From contig JAIUNR010000001.1 in NCBI GenBank assembly GCA_020161575.1, forward strand, positions 124,001 through 188,000: 64,000 nucleotides of DNA, written 5' to 3'. Source of the DNA: Pseudomonadota bacterium. Lineage in GTDB: Bacteria > Pseudomonadota > Alphaproteobacteria > Rhizobiales > Beijerinckiaceae. The translations under genes and the position numbers were made by a program. Below are positions 43,384-53,617 of the stretch, piece by piece; position 1 is the first letter of the stretch, and the number at the start of each line of letters is the position of its first letter. The notes under the pieces were generated by a model that worked only from the letters and a program-made list of their open reading frames with translations, ran no database searches and was not told the DNA's origin.

Positions 43384-43932
43384 ATGGATGCGAATGAAGT
43401 CAACAAGGTGGCCGGTGCCGTTCTGGGCATGCTGACCTTGGCGATGGGGATCGGTTTTTTCTCGGGCGCGCTGGTTTCTCCCAAGCCCATGAAGAAGGCC
43501 GGATACGAGCTGCCGGACAATAGCGGCGCGGCCACGGGCGGCGCGGCGCCGGCCGCCGCCGAGGCCGCCGAGCCGATCGCCAAGCGTCTTGCCTCCGCCG
43601 ATCTCGCCAAAGGCGAAAGCGCGGCCAAGAAATGCGTGAGCTGCCACCAGTTCTCGAAGGATGGCAAGAACGGCCAGGGCCCCGCGCTCTATGGCATTCT
43701 CAACAAGGCCAAGGCTGCCGTCGCGGGCTTCAACTATTCCGCGGGCATGAAGGACGCTGCCGGCAAGGGCGGCAAATGGGATTACGAATCGCTCGACAAG
43801 TTCCTCACGAACCCCAAGGGTTACGTGCCGGGAACCTCGATGGGCTTTGCCGGCGTGCCGCGCCCGGATGAGCGCGCGAACATCATCTTCTATCTGCGTT
43901 CGCTGGCCGAGACGCCGGCCGCGCTGCCGTAA
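43384..43932 (+). CDS. cycM: Membrane-anchored c-type cytochrome (CycM-like)
   Basis: A 182-residue cytochrome with an N-terminal uncleaved membrane anchor (VAGAVLGMLTLAMGIGFFSG, about residues 9-28), a Pro/Ala-rich linker and a class I cytochrome c domain with CVSCH (84-88) and axial Met in PGTSMGF. Rhizobial CycM carries electrons from the bc1 complex to the aa3 oxidase and shares this anchor and the location next to kdsB-pheA. A strong terminator follows. Confidence 0.9.
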   Translation: MDANEVNKVAGAVLGMLTLAMGIGFFSGALVSPKPMKKAGYELPDNSGAATGGAAPAAAEAAEPIAKRLASADLAKGESAAKKCVSCHQFSKDGKNGQGPALYGILNKAKAAVAGFNYSAGMKDAAGKGGKWDYESLDKFLTNPKGYVPGTSMGFAGVPRPDERANIIFYLRSLAETPAALP

Positions 43933-43960
43933 AACGCGGCATATCGAGACAAATGATGCA

Positions 43961-43989
43961 GGGGCCGGTTTCCGGCCCCTTTTCTTTTT
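43961..43989 (+). terminator. Strong intrinsic terminator after cycM
   Basis: GGGGCCGG (43961-43968) and CCGGCCCC (43972-43979) form a perfect 8-base stem over TTT, followed by TTTTCTTTTT (43980-43989). It is the clearest Rho-independent terminator in the window, 28 bases past the cycM stop. Confidence 0.9.
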
Positions 43990-44096
43990 GGCCTCCCTTC
44001 ACACGCCCGGCTGGAACGGGGTGGTGGTTTCCCTCGCTTTCGCGCCATAGTGTCTGCATCTATGCAGAGGGTGATTCGTATCGGCGGGAGGCAGAC

Positions 44097-46004
44097 ATGA
44101 AGGAGCGCAAGAGGCTTCAGCTTGGGGTGACGCGCCGGACCACGCTGATGCTGGGTGGTGCCGGTATGGGCCTGTTGATCGCCCGCCCGGCTTTCGCGCA
44201 GGCAGCGCCCGTTGAATTCGGCCCTGAAAAATACGGCCTCTCGATTTTCGGGGATCTCAAATACCCCCCGGATTTCAGGCATTTTTCCTATGTGAATCCG
44301 CAGGCGCCCAAGGGCGGCGAGATCGCGCTGACCGTTTCCTCCACGGGCGGCAACCAGAACTTCACCACTTTCGACACGCTGAACATCTACTCTGCCAAGG
44401 GTAATGGCGCCGGGGGGATGGGGCTGATCTACGATTCGCTCATGGTGGGCGCGGCGGATGAGGTGGATTCGCTTTATGGCCTTGTCGCGAAATCCGTCCG
44501 CTGGAGCGCGGATGGCCTGGTCTACCGCTTCGCCTTGCGGCCCGAAGCGCGCTTCCATGATGGCTCGCCGATCCGCGCCGAGGACATCGTCTTCACGCTG
44601 GAGACGCTGAAAGGCCCGAAAGCCTATCCTGTCTACCGCCAGATTCTCCAGCCCATTCTCTCCGCGGTGGCGGTCGATCCGCTCACCGTGGAATTCCGCT
44701 TCGCGCCGGGGCGCTCGCGCGAGATGCCGCTCACCGCCGCAGGATTGCCGATTTTCTCGAAAGCCTATTACGCGAAGCACGATTTCGAGGCGGGGACGCT
44801 CGAAAGCCCGCTTGGATCCGGTGGGTACAAGGTGGAGAAGGTCGATCCGGGCCGCTCGATCTCGTTCCGCCGCGTGCCCGATTACTGGGCGAAGGATCTG
44901 CCGGTCGCGACGGGGCAGGGCAATTTCGATGTGATCCGCTATGAATATTTCCGGGATCGCGAGGCTGGTTTCCAGGCTTTTTCCTCAGGCGCCTATTCAC
45001 TGCGCTCGGAGTTTACCTCGCTGATCTGGGCGACGCGCTATGATTTTCCCGCCGTGAAGGATGGCCGCGTCAAGCGCGAGACCATGCCGGATGGACGGCC
45101 GAGCGGCACGCAGGGCTGGTATCTCAACACGCGGCGCCCGCAATTCCGCGACCGGCGCGTGCGCGAAGCCATCTCGCTCGCCTTCGATTTCGAATGGACG
45201 AACAAGAACCTGATGTATTCGCTCTACAAGCGGACCAACTCGTTCTTCGAGAATTCTCCCCTCAAGGCCGAGGGGAAACCCTCGCCGGCCGAACTCGCTC
45301 TGCTCGAACCCTTTCGCGGCAAGGTGCCGGAGGAAGTGTTCGGCGAGCCCTATTCCGCGCCGGTTTCGGATGGTTCTGGGCAGGATCGGGCGATCCTGCG
45401 CCGCGCTTCGCAGCTTCTCGCCGAGGCGGGTGCGAAGCGCGGCACGGATGGCGTGATGGTGTTGCCGGACGGCACGCGCCTTCAGATGGAATTCCTCGAA
45501 TTCGATGCCGGACTTTCCAAGCATGTCGAAGGCATCGTCAAGAATCTCAAGCTCATCGGCGTCGAGGCAAGCCAGCGCATTGTCGATCCGTCGCAATTCC
45601 AGCGCCGTGTCCAGGATTTCGATTTCGACACGACCTCGATGCGTCTCGTCATGTCGCTGACGCCGGGGGAATCGCTCAAGGCGATCTATAGCGCTGATTC
45701 CGCGGATCGCCCGGCTTCGCGCAATCTCGCCGGGATCAAGGACCCCGCCATCGACGCGATCCTCGAGAAGATCATCGCCGCGAAAAACCGCGAGGAGCTT
45801 AATGTCGCGGTTCGTGTGCTCGATCGCCTGCTGCGCGCGGGGCGCTACTGGATTCCCGCCTGGTATTCCGCTGAGCACAAGATCGCCTATTGGGATATGT
45901 TCGGCCAGCCCGGCCCGATGCCGCCCCTTGCGGGATCGCCGGACAGTTTCGCCGCCGCGACCTGGTGGCATGATGCCGAAAAGGCAAAGAAGATCGGGAA
46001 ATAA
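44097..46004 (+). CDS. yejA: YejA-type peptide ABC transporter, solute-binding protein
   Basis: A 635-residue oligopeptide-binding protein of the SBP-bac-5 family, of the type linked to microcin C and peptide uptake. The N-terminus has a twin-arginine-like signal ([11 protein letters not shown], cleavage after RPAFAQA). Mature motifs are [32 protein letters not shown]-like NFTTFDTLN, and [18 protein letters not shown] five bases before the ATG at 44097 fixes the start. It begins a four-gene operon. Confidence 0.92.
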   Translation: MKERKRLQLGVTRRTTLMLGGAGMGLLIARPAFAQAAPVEFGPEKYGLSIFGDLKYPPDFRHFSYVNPQAPKGGEIALTVSSTGGNQNFTTFDTLNIYSAKGNGAGGMGLIYDSLMVGAADEVDSLYGLVAKSVRWSADGLVYRFALRPEARFHDGSPIRAEDIVFTLETLKGPKAYPVYRQILQPILSAVAVDPLTVEFRFAPGRSREMPLTAAGLPIFSKAYYAKHDFEAGTLESPLGSGGYKVEKVDPGRSISFRRVPDYWAKDLPVATGQGNFDVIRYEYFRDREAGFQAFSSGAYSLRSEFTSLIWATRYDFPAVKDGRVKRETMPDGRPSGTQGWYLNTRRPQFRDRRVREAISLAFDFEWTNKNLMYSLYKRTNSFFENSPLKAEGKPSPAELALLEPFRGKVPEEVFGEPYSAPVSDGSGQDRAILRRASQLLAEAGAKRGTDGVMVLPDGTRLQMEFLEFDAGLSKHVEGIVKNLKLIGVEASQRIVDPSQFQRRVQDFDFDTTSMRLVMSLTPGESLKAIYSADSADRPASRNLAGIKDPAIDAILEKIIAAKNREELNVAVRVLDRLLRAGRYWIPAWYSAEHKIAYWDMFGQPGPMPPLAGSPDSFAAATWWHDAEKAKKIGK

Positions 46005-46042
46005 GCGCTCATGACCTTCATGCCTTCGATCGGGAGCGTGCG

Positions 46043-47131
46043 ATGCTCGCCTATGTGATCCGCCGCCTCGCGCTGATGGTGCCGACCCTGCTCGGTATCA
46101 TGTTGCTCTCTTTCATCATCATCCAGTTCGCGCCGGGCGGGCCGGTCGAGAAGGTCATCGCCCAGTTGCAGGGGCTCGATACCGGCGGGAACCGCATCGG
46201 CGGGGGCGGCGGCGAGATCGCGCCTGTCGGCGGGAACGATCCTGGATCGCTCTATCGCGGCGCGCAGGGGCTCGACCCGGCCTTCATCAAGGAGCTGGAA
46301 AAGCAGTTCGGCTTCGACAAGCCGGCGCATGAGCGCTTCATCAAGATGGTGCTCGATTATGCCCGCTTCGATTTCGGCAACAGCTTCTTCCTCCACAAGC
46401 CGGTGATCGAGATCATCAAGGAGAAGCTCCCGGTTTCCATTTCGCTCGGGCTCTGGACGACCCTGATCGGCTATCTCATTTCCATCCCGCTCGGCATCGC
46501 CAAGGCAACGCGGGACGGCACGCCTTTCGATATCTGGACCAGTGGCGTGATCGCGATCGGCTACGCCATTCCCGGTTTCCTTTTCGCGGTGCTGCTGGTG
46601 GTTCTTTTCGCCGGCGGCTCCTTCTGGCAGCTTTTCCCGCTGCGAGGGCTCACTTCACCTGATTTTGCCTCCCTGAGCCCCTCCGGCAAGGTGCTGGACT
46701 ATTTCTGGCATATCACGCTGCCGCTTCTCGCCATGCTGATCTCGCAATTCGCGACGCTGACTCTGCTCACGAAGAATTCCTTCCTCGACGAGATCCGCAA
46801 GCAATATGTGCTCACCGCCCGCATGAAGGGGCTGACGGAAAGGCAGGTGCTTTATGGCCATGTCTTCCGCAACGCGATGCTCATCGTGATCGCCGGATTT
46901 CCGGGCGCCTTCGTCCATGCCTTCTTCACGGGCTCGCTCCTGATCGAGACGATCTTCAGCCTCGACGGGTTGGGGCTGCTGGGCTATGAGTCCGTTATAA
47001 AGCGTGATTATCCGATTGTTTTCGCGACGCTTTTCATTTTCTCTCTGATGGGGATGGTCGTCGCGCTGATCACCGATCTCGCCTATACCTTCATCGACCC
47101 GCGTATCGATTTCGAGGCCCGCGATGTCTGA
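46043..47131 (+). CDS. yejB: YejB-type peptide ABC transporter, permease
   Basis: A 362-residue inner-membrane permease with about six helices: an N-terminal one ([20 protein letters not shown]), a large periplasmic loop with [15 protein letters not shown], then the binding-protein-dependent transport core ([33 protein letters not shown]). It lies 38 bases after yejA and overlaps yejE by 8. Confidence 0.93.
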   Translation: MLAYVIRRLALMVPTLLGIMLLSFIIIQFAPGGPVEKVIAQLQGLDTGGNRIGGGGGEIAPVGGNDPGSLYRGAQGLDPAFIKELEKQFGFDKPAHERFIKMVLDYARFDFGNSFFLHKPVIEIIKEKLPVSISLGLWTTLIGYLISIPLGIAKATRDGTPFDIWTSGVIAIGYAIPGFLFAVLLVVLFAGGSFWQLFPLRGLTSPDFASLSPSGKVLDYFWHITLPLLAMLISQFATLTLLTKNSFLDEIRKQYVLTARMKGLTERQVLYGHVFRNAMLIVIAGFPGAFVHAFFTGSLLIETIFSLDGLGLLGYESVIKRDYPIVFATLFIFSLMGMVVALITDLAYTFIDPRIDFEARDV

Positions 47132-48302
47132 GGCCGCGACGAATCCCTCCATCCTCTCCGCCGACGAACGCGCGCCCGCCGCGCCGCCCTTACCGCCCCA
47201 GAAGGGCTTGATCCGCCTTTCGCCGCTCAACCGCAGACGTCTGGCGAATTTCAAGGCCAATCGGCGTGGCTATTGGTCTTTCTGGATCTTCGCGGTGCTT
47301 TTCATCGCGAGCCTTTTCGCTGAATTCATCGCGAATGACCGGCCCATTCTCGCCAGATACAAGGGGGAATGGCTTTTCCCGGTGCTTGTCGATTACCCTG
47401 AGGAAAAGTTCGGCGGCTTCCTTGCCGTGACCGATTACCGCGATCCCGTGATCGCGGATGAAATCAAAGCGCATGGCTTCATGGTCTTCCCGCCCATCCG
47501 CTTCGGCAATCGCACCGTACAGCGCGAATTGCCGGTGCCCGCGCCTTCGCCGCCGACCTGGCTGCTGACGGATGCGCAATGCGCGCCCATCGCCCAGAAG
47601 GCGGGCGGCAAAGGCTGCGGGGATATCGAGTGGAATTGGCTCGGCACGGATGATCGCGGGCGCGATGTCGCCGCGCGCTTGATCTACGGTTTCCGCATTT
47701 CCGTGCTCTTCGGGCTGATCCTGACGCTGGCCTCTTCCTTGATCGGGGTCACCGCCGGCGCGATCCAGGGCTATTTCGGCGGCAAGACCGATCTTTTCTT
47801 CCAGCGCTTCATCGAGATATGGACCTCGATCCCGCAGCTTTTCCTACTGATCATCCTCTCGGCCTTCATCACGCCGAGTTTTCTCGTGCTGATCCTCATC
47901 CTGTTGCTGTTCAAATGGACCGCGTTGGTCGGCGTGGTGCGCGCCGAGTTCCTGCGCGCCCGCAATTTCGAATATGTCAACGCGGCGCGCGCGCTTGGCC
48001 TCGGTGATCGCCAGATCATGATGCGCCACATGCTGCCGAACGCCATGGTCGCGACGCTGACCTATATGCCTTTCGTGCTCAACGCCTCGATCACGACGCT
48101 CACCTCGCTCGATTTCCTCGGTTTCGGACTGCCGCCCGGTTCGCCCTCGCTCGGGGAGATGCTCCAGCAGGGCAAATCGAACGTACAGGCGCCGTGGCTC
48201 GGCATATCCGGCTTCATGGTGATCGCCACGATGCTCTCGCTGCTGATTTTCGTCGGTGAGGCGGTGCGCGATGCCTTCGATCCGCGGAAGAGTTTCTCAT
48301 GA
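47124..48302 (+). CDS. yejE: YejE-type peptide ABC transporter, permease
   Basis: A 392-residue permease with an extended cytosolic N-terminus ([21 protein letters not shown]) and a first helix, a long periplasmic insert ([14 protein letters not shown]) typical of YejE, and the EAA loop ([21 protein letters not shown]). It overlaps both yejB (8 bases) and yejF (4 bases). Confidence 0.93.
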   Translation: MSEAATNPSILSADERAPAAPPLPPQKGLIRLSPLNRRRLANFKANRRGYWSFWIFAVLFIASLFAEFIANDRPILARYKGEWLFPVLVDYPEEKFGGFLAVTDYRDPVIADEIKAHGFMVFPPIRFGNRTVQRELPVPAPSPPTWLLTDAQCAPIAQKAGGKGCGDIEWNWLGTDDRGRDVAARLIYGFRISVLFGLILTLASSLIGVTAGAIQGYFGGKTDLFFQRFIEIWTSIPQLFLLIILSAFITPSFLVLILILLLFKWTALVGVVRAEFLRARNFEYVNAARALGLGDRQIMMRHMLPNAMVATLTYMPFVLNASITTLTSLDFLGFGLPPGSPSLGEMLQQGKSNVQAPWLGISGFMVIATMLSLLIFVGEAVRDAFDPRKSFS

Positions 48303-49906
48303 GCACCCTCCTCACCGTTTCCGATCTTTCGGTTGCCTTCCGGCAGGGCGGAAAGACCAGCCTCGCGGTTGATCATGTATCGTTCGAGCTCGCGCGTGGC
48401 GAGACACTGGCGATTGTCGGCGAATCCGGGTCGGGAAAATCCGTTACCGCGCTGTCGGTGGTGAAGCTGCTTTCCTACCCGGCGGCCTCGCATCCCTCCG
48501 GGACCATCCATCTCGATATCGAGGGTGAGGCGACGGAGATTCTCTCGGCGTCGGACGAGACCATGCGCAAGGTGCGCGGCAATGTCGTCACGATGATCTT
48601 CCAGGAGCCGATGACCTCGCTCAACCCGCTCCATACCATCGAGCGGCAGATCGGCGAGATCCTTCTGGTACACCGGGGGCTTGCGGGCGAGGCGGCGCGG
48701 GCGCGCATTGTCGAGCTTCTGACGAGGGTCGGCATCCGTGATCCCGAGACGCGACTGGGGGCCTATCCGCACCAGCTTTCCGGCGGGCAGCGGCAGCGGG
48801 TCATGATCGCGATGGCGCTCGCCAACGAGCCCGACCTGCTGATCGCGGACGAGCCCACCACGGCGCTCGATGTCACGGTGCAGGCGAAGATCCTCGATCT
48901 GCTGCGCGAGATCCAGCGCGAGACCGGCATGGCGATGCTTTTCATCACGCATGATCTCGGCATTGTCCGGCGCATCGCCCACCGGGTGATGGTGATGCGC
49001 AAGGGGCAGGTGGTCGAACAGGGCGCGGTGGCGGATGTCTTTTCGGCTCCGCGCCACCCCTACACGCAGGCGTTGCTGGCCGCTGAACCCAAGGGCGAGC
49101 CGGCCCCGCCGCGCCCGGATGCGCCGGTGATCGTCGAAGCGCGCGATATCAAGGTGCATTTCCCGGTCAAGACAGGACTTTTCCGGCGCGTGAGCGCGCA
49201 TATCAAGGCGGTGGACGGCGTTTCCGTCTCCATCCGTGCGGGCGAAACCCTGGGGGTGGTCGGGGAATCCGGCTCAGGCAAAACTACGCTCGGTCTTGCG
49301 ATCTTGCGGCTTATCCGTTCCGAGGGGCCGATTGTGGTTCTCGGGCAAGAGGTGCAGGGCAAGGACCGCGACTTCATGCGGCCCTTGCGCAAGGACATGC
49401 AGATCGTCTTTCAGGACCCCTATGGTTCGCTCTCCCCGCGCATGTCGATCGCCGAGATTGTCTCCGAGGGGCTCTATATCCAGAAACCCGGCCTTGGAGA
49501 GGAAAGCGCGCGCGAGATTGTCGCCCGCGCGCTCCACGATGTCGGGCTCGATCCGGCGGCGATGGATCGTTACCCGCACGAATTCTCCGGCGGGCAACGC
49601 CAGCGCATCGCGATCGCCCGCGCCATGGCGCTTGACCCGAAATTCGTGGTGCTGGACGAACCGACCTCAGCGCTGGACATGAGCGTGCAGGCCCAGATCG
49701 TCGATCTCCTGCGCGCGCTCCAGCGCAAGCGCGATCTCGCCTATCTCTTCATCAGCCATGATCTCAAGGTCGTCCGGGCCTTGGCCAGCCATGTCATGGT
49801 GATGCAGAACGGTCGGATCGTGGAACAAGGGCCTGCTTCGGCGCTTTTCTCCGCGCCGCGCGAGGCTTATACCCGCACCCTGTTCGAAGCAGCGTTCAGC
49901 CGCTGA
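48299..49906 (+). CDS. yejF: YejF-type peptide ABC transporter, fused dual ATPase
   Basis: A 535-residue protein with two ATPase domains: domain 1 Walker A GESGSGKS, signature LSGGQRQRV and Walker [10 protein letters not shown]; domain 2 [18 protein letters not shown] and FVVLDEPTS. One chain powers both permeases, as in the Yej system. It closes the yejABEF operon; the 24-base palindrome at 49918 follows the stop. Confidence 0.94.
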   Translation: MSTLLTVSDLSVAFRQGGKTSLAVDHVSFELARGETLAIVGESGSGKSVTALSVVKLLSYPAASHPSGTIHLDIEGEATEILSASDETMRKVRGNVVTMIFQEPMTSLNPLHTIERQIGEILLVHRGLAGEAARARIVELLTRVGIRDPETRLGAYPHQLSGGQRQRVMIAMALANEPDLLIADEPTTALDVTVQAKILDLLREIQRETGMAMLFITHDLGIVRRIAHRVMVMRKGQVVEQGAVADVFSAPRHPYTQALLAAEPKGEPAPPRPDAPVIVEARDIKVHFPVKTGLFRRVSAHIKAVDGVSVSIRAGETLGVVGESGSGKTTLGLAILRLIRSEGPIVVLGQEVQGKDRDFMRPLRKDMQIVFQDPYGSLSPRMSIAEIVSEGLYIQKPGLGEESAREIVARALHDVGLDPAAMDRYPHEFSGGQRQRIAIARAMALDPKFVVLDEPTSALDMSVQAQIVDLLRALQRKRDLAYLFISHDLKVVRALASHVMVMQNGRIVEQGPASALFSAPREAYTRTLFEAAFSR

Positions 49907-49917
49907 TGCCGCCGAGG

Positions 49918-49941
49918 GATGAATGTTGCGCAACGTTCATC
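49918..49941. promoter_or_regulatory. 24-base near-perfect palindrome between yejF and the mutase
   Basis: Outer arms GATGAA/TTCATC and an inner GTTGCGCAAC palindrome make a 24-base inverted repeat with a single T-G mismatch pair, tolerated as a wobble in RNA. It starts 12 bases after the yejF stop and ends 46 bases before the mutase ATG. It could be an operator for the mutase promoter or a 3' hairpin of the yej mRNA; no T-run follows. Confidence 0.5.
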
Positions 49942-49986
49942 GAAGCTGCGCTATGGGCAGTGGCCAACTTGAAAATGGATTGAAGA

Positions 49987-51513
49987 ATGTCGTCTTTTCC
50001 CAAGCCCCTGAGTGCCATTCTCCCCAATACCCGCGAATTCGAATCCACGCCGCTTGTGAAACCGACCGGATTTCGTGAGTACGACGCGCGCTGGTGGTTC
50101 GGTCATCCCGCGTCTGATAAAGCGCCCGAGATCAACCTCATGGGCATTCAGGCGCTGGGCATGGGCATCGGCACCTATCTCAAGGAGCGCGGCGTCGAGC
50201 GGCGTATCGTCGTGGGGCATGACTTCCGTGGCTATTCGGCCTCGATCAAGCTGGCGCTCGTGGCGGGCCTGATGGCCTCCGGCTGCAAGGTGGTGGATAT
50301 CGGCCTCGCGCTGTCCCCGATGGCGTATTTCGCGCAGTTCGCGCTCGATGTGCCGGCGGTTGCGATGGTCACCGCCTCGCATAACGACAATGGCTGGACA
50401 GGCGTGAAGATGGGCTGCCAGCGGCCGGTAACCTTCGGGCCGGATGAAATGACCCGCCTCAAGGAAATCGTGCTTTCCGGCGCTTTCGCGCTCGATGGCG
50501 GCGGCAGCTATACGTTCCACGAGAATTTCTACGATCTTTATTTCAAGTATCTGACGGACCGGCCCAAGCTCGGGCGCAAGCTCAAGGTGATTGCGGCCTG
50601 TGGCAACGGCACTGCCGGCGCCTTCGCGCCCCAGATCCTCGAAGCGCTCGGCTGCGAGGTGATTCCGCTCGATGTGAAGCTCGATCACACCTTCCCGCGC
50701 TACAACCCGAACCCGGAAGACATGGAAATGCTCCATGCCATGGCCCATGCGGTGAAGGAGCATGGCGCGGATCTCGCGCTCGGCTTCGATGGCGACGGCG
50801 ATCGTTGCGGCGTTGTCGATAACGAGGGCAACGAGATCTTCGCGGACAAGATCGGCGTGATGCTCGCGCGCGACCTTTCGAAGCTTCACCCGAATTCCAC
50901 CTTCGTCGTCGATGTGAAGTCGACCGGCCTGTTCGCGACCGACCCGGAACTGAAGCGTCTCGGCGCCAAGGCGGATTACTGGAAGACCGGCCATTCCTAT
51001 ATCAAGAAGCGCGTCACAGAGCTGGGCGCGCTGGCGGGCTTCGAGAAATCGGGCCATTTCTTCTTCAATGCTCCCGTCGGAAAGGGCTATGACGATGGCA
51101 TCGTGACCGCGATCGCGGTGCTCGACATGCTCGATCGTTCGTCCGGCAAGTCGATGGCGGATCTCTATCGCGATCTGCCTAAGACCTGGGGTTCGCCGAC
51201 CATGTCGCCGCATTGCGCGGATGAGGTCAAATACTCGATCGTCGAGCGCGTGAAGGCGCGGATCGAGAGCATGGCCAAAGCCGGCGAGATGATCACCGGG
51301 CAGAAGATCCGCGATGTGGTCACCGTCAACGGCGTCCGCGTCACGGCGGAGGATGGAACCTGGGGATTGGTGCGTGCGTCGTCGAACAAGCCAGAGCTGG
51401 TCGTCGTCGTCGAGAGCCCGGTTTCGGAATCCCGGATGCGCGAGATGTTCAAAGCTGTGGATAGCCTCCTGCGCGAGAACCCCGAGGTAGGTGCCTATAA
51501 TCAGACGATTTAG
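49987..51513 (+). CDS. Phosphomannomutase/phosphoglucomutase
   Basis: A 508-residue alpha-D-phosphohexomutase interconverting hexose 1- and 6-phosphates for surface polysaccharides and LPS. The phosphoserine loop is TASHNDNGWTG (Ser about 131), the magnesium loop DGDGDR lies near residue 268, and the sugar loop appears as GFEKSGHFFF. RRIVVGHDFRGYS is also typical. It is longer than AlgC (about 463). Confidence 0.92.
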   Translation: MSSFPKPLSAILPNTREFESTPLVKPTGFREYDARWWFGHPASDKAPEINLMGIQALGMGIGTYLKERGVERRIVVGHDFRGYSASIKLALVAGLMASGCKVVDIGLALSPMAYFAQFALDVPAVAMVTASHNDNGWTGVKMGCQRPVTFGPDEMTRLKEIVLSGAFALDGGGSYTFHENFYDLYFKYLTDRPKLGRKLKVIAACGNGTAGAFAPQILEALGCEVIPLDVKLDHTFPRYNPNPEDMEMLHAMAHAVKEHGADLALGFDGDGDRCGVVDNEGNEIFADKIGVMLARDLSKLHPNSTFVVDVKSTGLFATDPELKRLGAKADYWKTGHSYIKKRVTELGALAGFEKSGHFFFNAPVGKGYDDGIVTAIAVLDMLDRSSGKSMADLYRDLPKTWGSPTMSPHCADEVKYSIVERVKARIESMAKAGEMITGQKIRDVVTVNGVRVTAEDGTWGLVRASSNKPELVVVVESPVSESRMREMFKAVDSLLRENPEVGAYNQTI

Positions 51514-51530
51514 GCGCCTATCCGTGTCCT

Positions 51531-52142
51531 TCAGAGTCGGAAACCATGCGCACGGACCTCCGAGAGAAGGTCCGTCTCGCTTTTCACGTGAATTGCTGCA
51601 AACCCGAGTTTGCGCGCAGCGGCGGTATTCGCGGCGCTGTCGTCAATAAATAAGCAATCGCTTGCATTTTGCGCGTATCGGTTGAGAAAGAGGAGGAAGA
51701 TCGCTGGGTCCGGTTTGAGCAGCTGCTCCTTCGCGGAAACCACGATCCCGTCAAATGTGTTGAGAAACGGAAATCGAGCTTGGGCTTCCTCGAACGTATC
51801 TTCCGCGAAATTCGTGATGGCGTAGCAGGGTATGCCCGTTTCCTTCGCGGATTGAAGAACGGCGACGTTACGCTCGATCGCGTGCGGAATCATCTCGTGC
51901 CAATGGGCGCGCCAGGCGCGGATAAGCTCTGCCTTGTCCGGGAAAAGGGCGATACGCTCCGCTTCGGCAACGTCCCAGCCTCTGCCCCGGTCCTGTTCCT
52001 CATTCCACGCCGGAGGCAGGATCTCGCGCAGGAAGTGCTCCCGCTCCTCTTTTTCAGGGATCAGGCGCGCATACAGAAAGTCGGGGCTCCACCGCAGGAG
52101 AACATTGCCGATATCGAAGACAAGGGTAGTCGGCGTGGCCAT
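51531..52142 (-). CDS. HAD-superfamily hydrolase (IA subfamily)
   Basis: A 203-residue phosphatase-like protein: VFDIGNVLLRW (nucleophile Asp; the second Asp of DxD is Asn, as in YihX-like members), YAITNF for motif II, KPDPAIF for motif III and LFIDDSAANTAAA for motif IV. YihX-type members act on sugar phosphates such as glucose-1-phosphate, which would fit the convergent phosphohexomutase, though this is inference. Confidence 0.88.
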   Translation of the reverse strand: MATPTTLVFDIGNVLLRWSPDFLYARLIPEKEEREHFLREILPPAWNEEQDRGRGWDVAEAERIALFPDKAELIRAWRAHWHEMIPHAIERNVAVLQSAKETGIPCYAITNFAEDTFEEAQARFPFLNTFDGIVVSAKEQLLKPDPAIFLLFLNRYAQNASDCLFIDDSAANTAAARKLGFAAIHVKSETDLLSEVRAHGFRL

Positions 52143-52539
52143 GAGTGGTTTTTCCTGCGATTCTGGGCGGGATCGCGTCCTGGTGGCGATGTCTCAAATC
52201 AGGACACGGCGTTTCATTCCTGGAGATGCATATGACATCATCGCCGGGGCTGAACGTCAAAATCACTCGCGCAATAGTTGTTTTTGTGGGCATTCATTCA
52301 GACTGGTTAATGAAAGGTGCAGTTTGAAGATATGGCACGCGGATTGAGTAAGGAAACGAAGGTGTGCCGTTCGGGGCAGAAATGGGACTAGTGGAACCAA
52401 GATACGGCAATTCGTATCGCGACGTTGAGTGGAAGTTTTCTGCTTGTGCAGCTCTGGCGAAAGACATCACCAGGCCGCTGCCATTGAAAATTCAAACCAT
52501 TCGCGCCGGGAAGAGTGTCGGATCCGGGAAGGAGGAGCG
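52143..52539. other. Long non-coding gap between divergent HAD and LuxR genes
   Basis: This 397-base gap has lower GC than its surroundings and no convincing gene. It should hold the promoters of both genes. A TGGCACG-CGGA-TTGAG sequence (52334-52349) resembles a sigma54 site but has A for the critical C of the -12 element. The LuxR ribosome site GGAGGAG ends it. A short ATG-started frame at 52229 has no ribosome site. Confidence 0.5.
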
Positions 52540-53241
52540 ATGACAAAAGAAGAGCCGAAGGTCATGGTTTTCCACCCGGATATTCTTACCCGTGCCGAGA
52601 TCCGGGCGGAGATCGAGGCGACGCCTGGGATCGAATTCCTCAAGGAATTGTCGAGCCTGCGTGCGCTGCCGATTTCGCTTCAGGGAAAAGACGGCCTTGA
52701 TATCCTCATCCTCGGCATTGACAGGCCGACGCCGGAAGCGGTGGCCTTGGTCAAGCGCTGGCTGGAGCGTTTCGGCCTGCTGCGCTTCGTGGCGGTGCTG
52801 GCGCCTGGCAACCTCGACAGTGTCCGCTCACTGGCGGCGGCGGGGGTTACCGGGTTTGTCGCGGAGGGCGCGCCCACGCACGAATTCGCGAACGCAATCC
52901 GTACGATCTGGGATGATGGTGCCTATCTCTCGCAGAGCCTGTTCCGTGGGTTGTTCCATAACGATCTTCAGGAGCCGAAAGGCGCAAACGCTTATGGTTT
53001 GACACCGCGCGAGCGCGAGATCCTGATGCTGATCTGTGTCGGCTTGTCGAACAAGGATATCGCGCGGCGGCTGGATCTCTCGGTGCGCACGGTCGAGACG
53101 CATCGCCTCAATATCCGCAAGAAGACAAAGGCGCGCTCGCGGCGCGATCTCATCAATGCGGCCCAGCGCATCGGCTTCTTCAGCGAGGCGCCTGCTGGCG
53201 GTCAAATGGCGCAGCTGGAAAAGCCCGCCGTCGAGGAGTGA
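52540..53241 (+). CDS. LuxR/NarL-type regulator with degenerate receiver domain
   Basis: A 233-residue protein. The C-terminal LuxR helix-turn-helix is textbook (LTPREREILMLICVGLSNKDIA, then SVRTVETHRLNIRKK). The N-terminal domain has receiver length and secondary structure but lacks the conserved residues: the acidic pair is FHP, the phospho-Asp position reads ILG and the Lys is Glu in GFVAEGAP. It is probably not phosphorylated. GGAGGAG ahead of the ATG at 52540 fixes the start. No sensor kinase is adjacent. Confidence 0.87.
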   Translation: MTKEEPKVMVFHPDILTRAEIRAEIEATPGIEFLKELSSLRALPISLQGKDGLDILILGIDRPTPEAVALVKRWLERFGLLRFVAVLAPGNLDSVRSLAAAGVTGFVAEGAPTHEFANAIRTIWDDGAYLSQSLFRGLFHNDLQEPKGANAYGLTPREREILMLICVGLSNKDIARRLDLSVRTVETHRLNIRKKTKARSRRDLINAAQRIGFFSEAPAGGQMAQLEKPAVEE

Positions 53242-53329
53242 CGGAAGGCGGTCACGAAGGCGAAAGGTTCGCGCATTATCATTGAGCCTGACCGCGATCC
53301 GAAGATGGCGTCGCGGTCCGGTGGTGTTC

Positions 53330-53617
53330 ATGCGTCGCGTCTGGCTTTCAGCCCTGCTTCTCGTTCCGGCTCTGCGGGCCGGGGCGGCTTTGGCCGCTTC
53401 TTTCCCGATCGACCCGGACCCAGCCTCGCCAACCCTTTCCGAGTTGCTTGCCCGCGAGGCATCCCGGCAGCAGCCAGCTCCGGTTCAGGCGCCCCCAGCG
53501 CCGTTGCCGCCATCCGCCGCTTCCACTCAGCCGGTGATTCCGCGCGGGGCGGTGACGGTCCTGACGCCGGGCGCGCGGCTGCGTGACGGCGGGATTCGCG
53601 TGCTTCCCCGGCGCTGA
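53330..53617 (+). CDS. Small exported Pro/Ala-rich protein
   Basis: An unrecognised 95-residue protein with a clear signal peptide (MRRVWLSALLLVPALRAG, cleavage near ALAA), then a Pro/Ala/Gln linker and a short C-terminus. It lies 88 bases after the LuxR gene and its stop abuts the convergent quinone oxidoreductase stop. It has no membrane helix besides the signal. Function unknown. Confidence 0.6.
   Translation: MRRVWLSALLLVPALRAGAALAASFPIDPDPASPTLSELLAREASRQQPAPVQAPPAPLPPSAASTQPVIPRGAVTVLTPGARLRDGGIRVLPRR

Noticed and set aside
52334-52349. Sigma54-like promoter TGGCACG-N4-TTGAG before the LuxR gene
   Set aside because: The essential GC of the -12 element is GA, and it stands alone without an enhancer-binding protein gene nearby.
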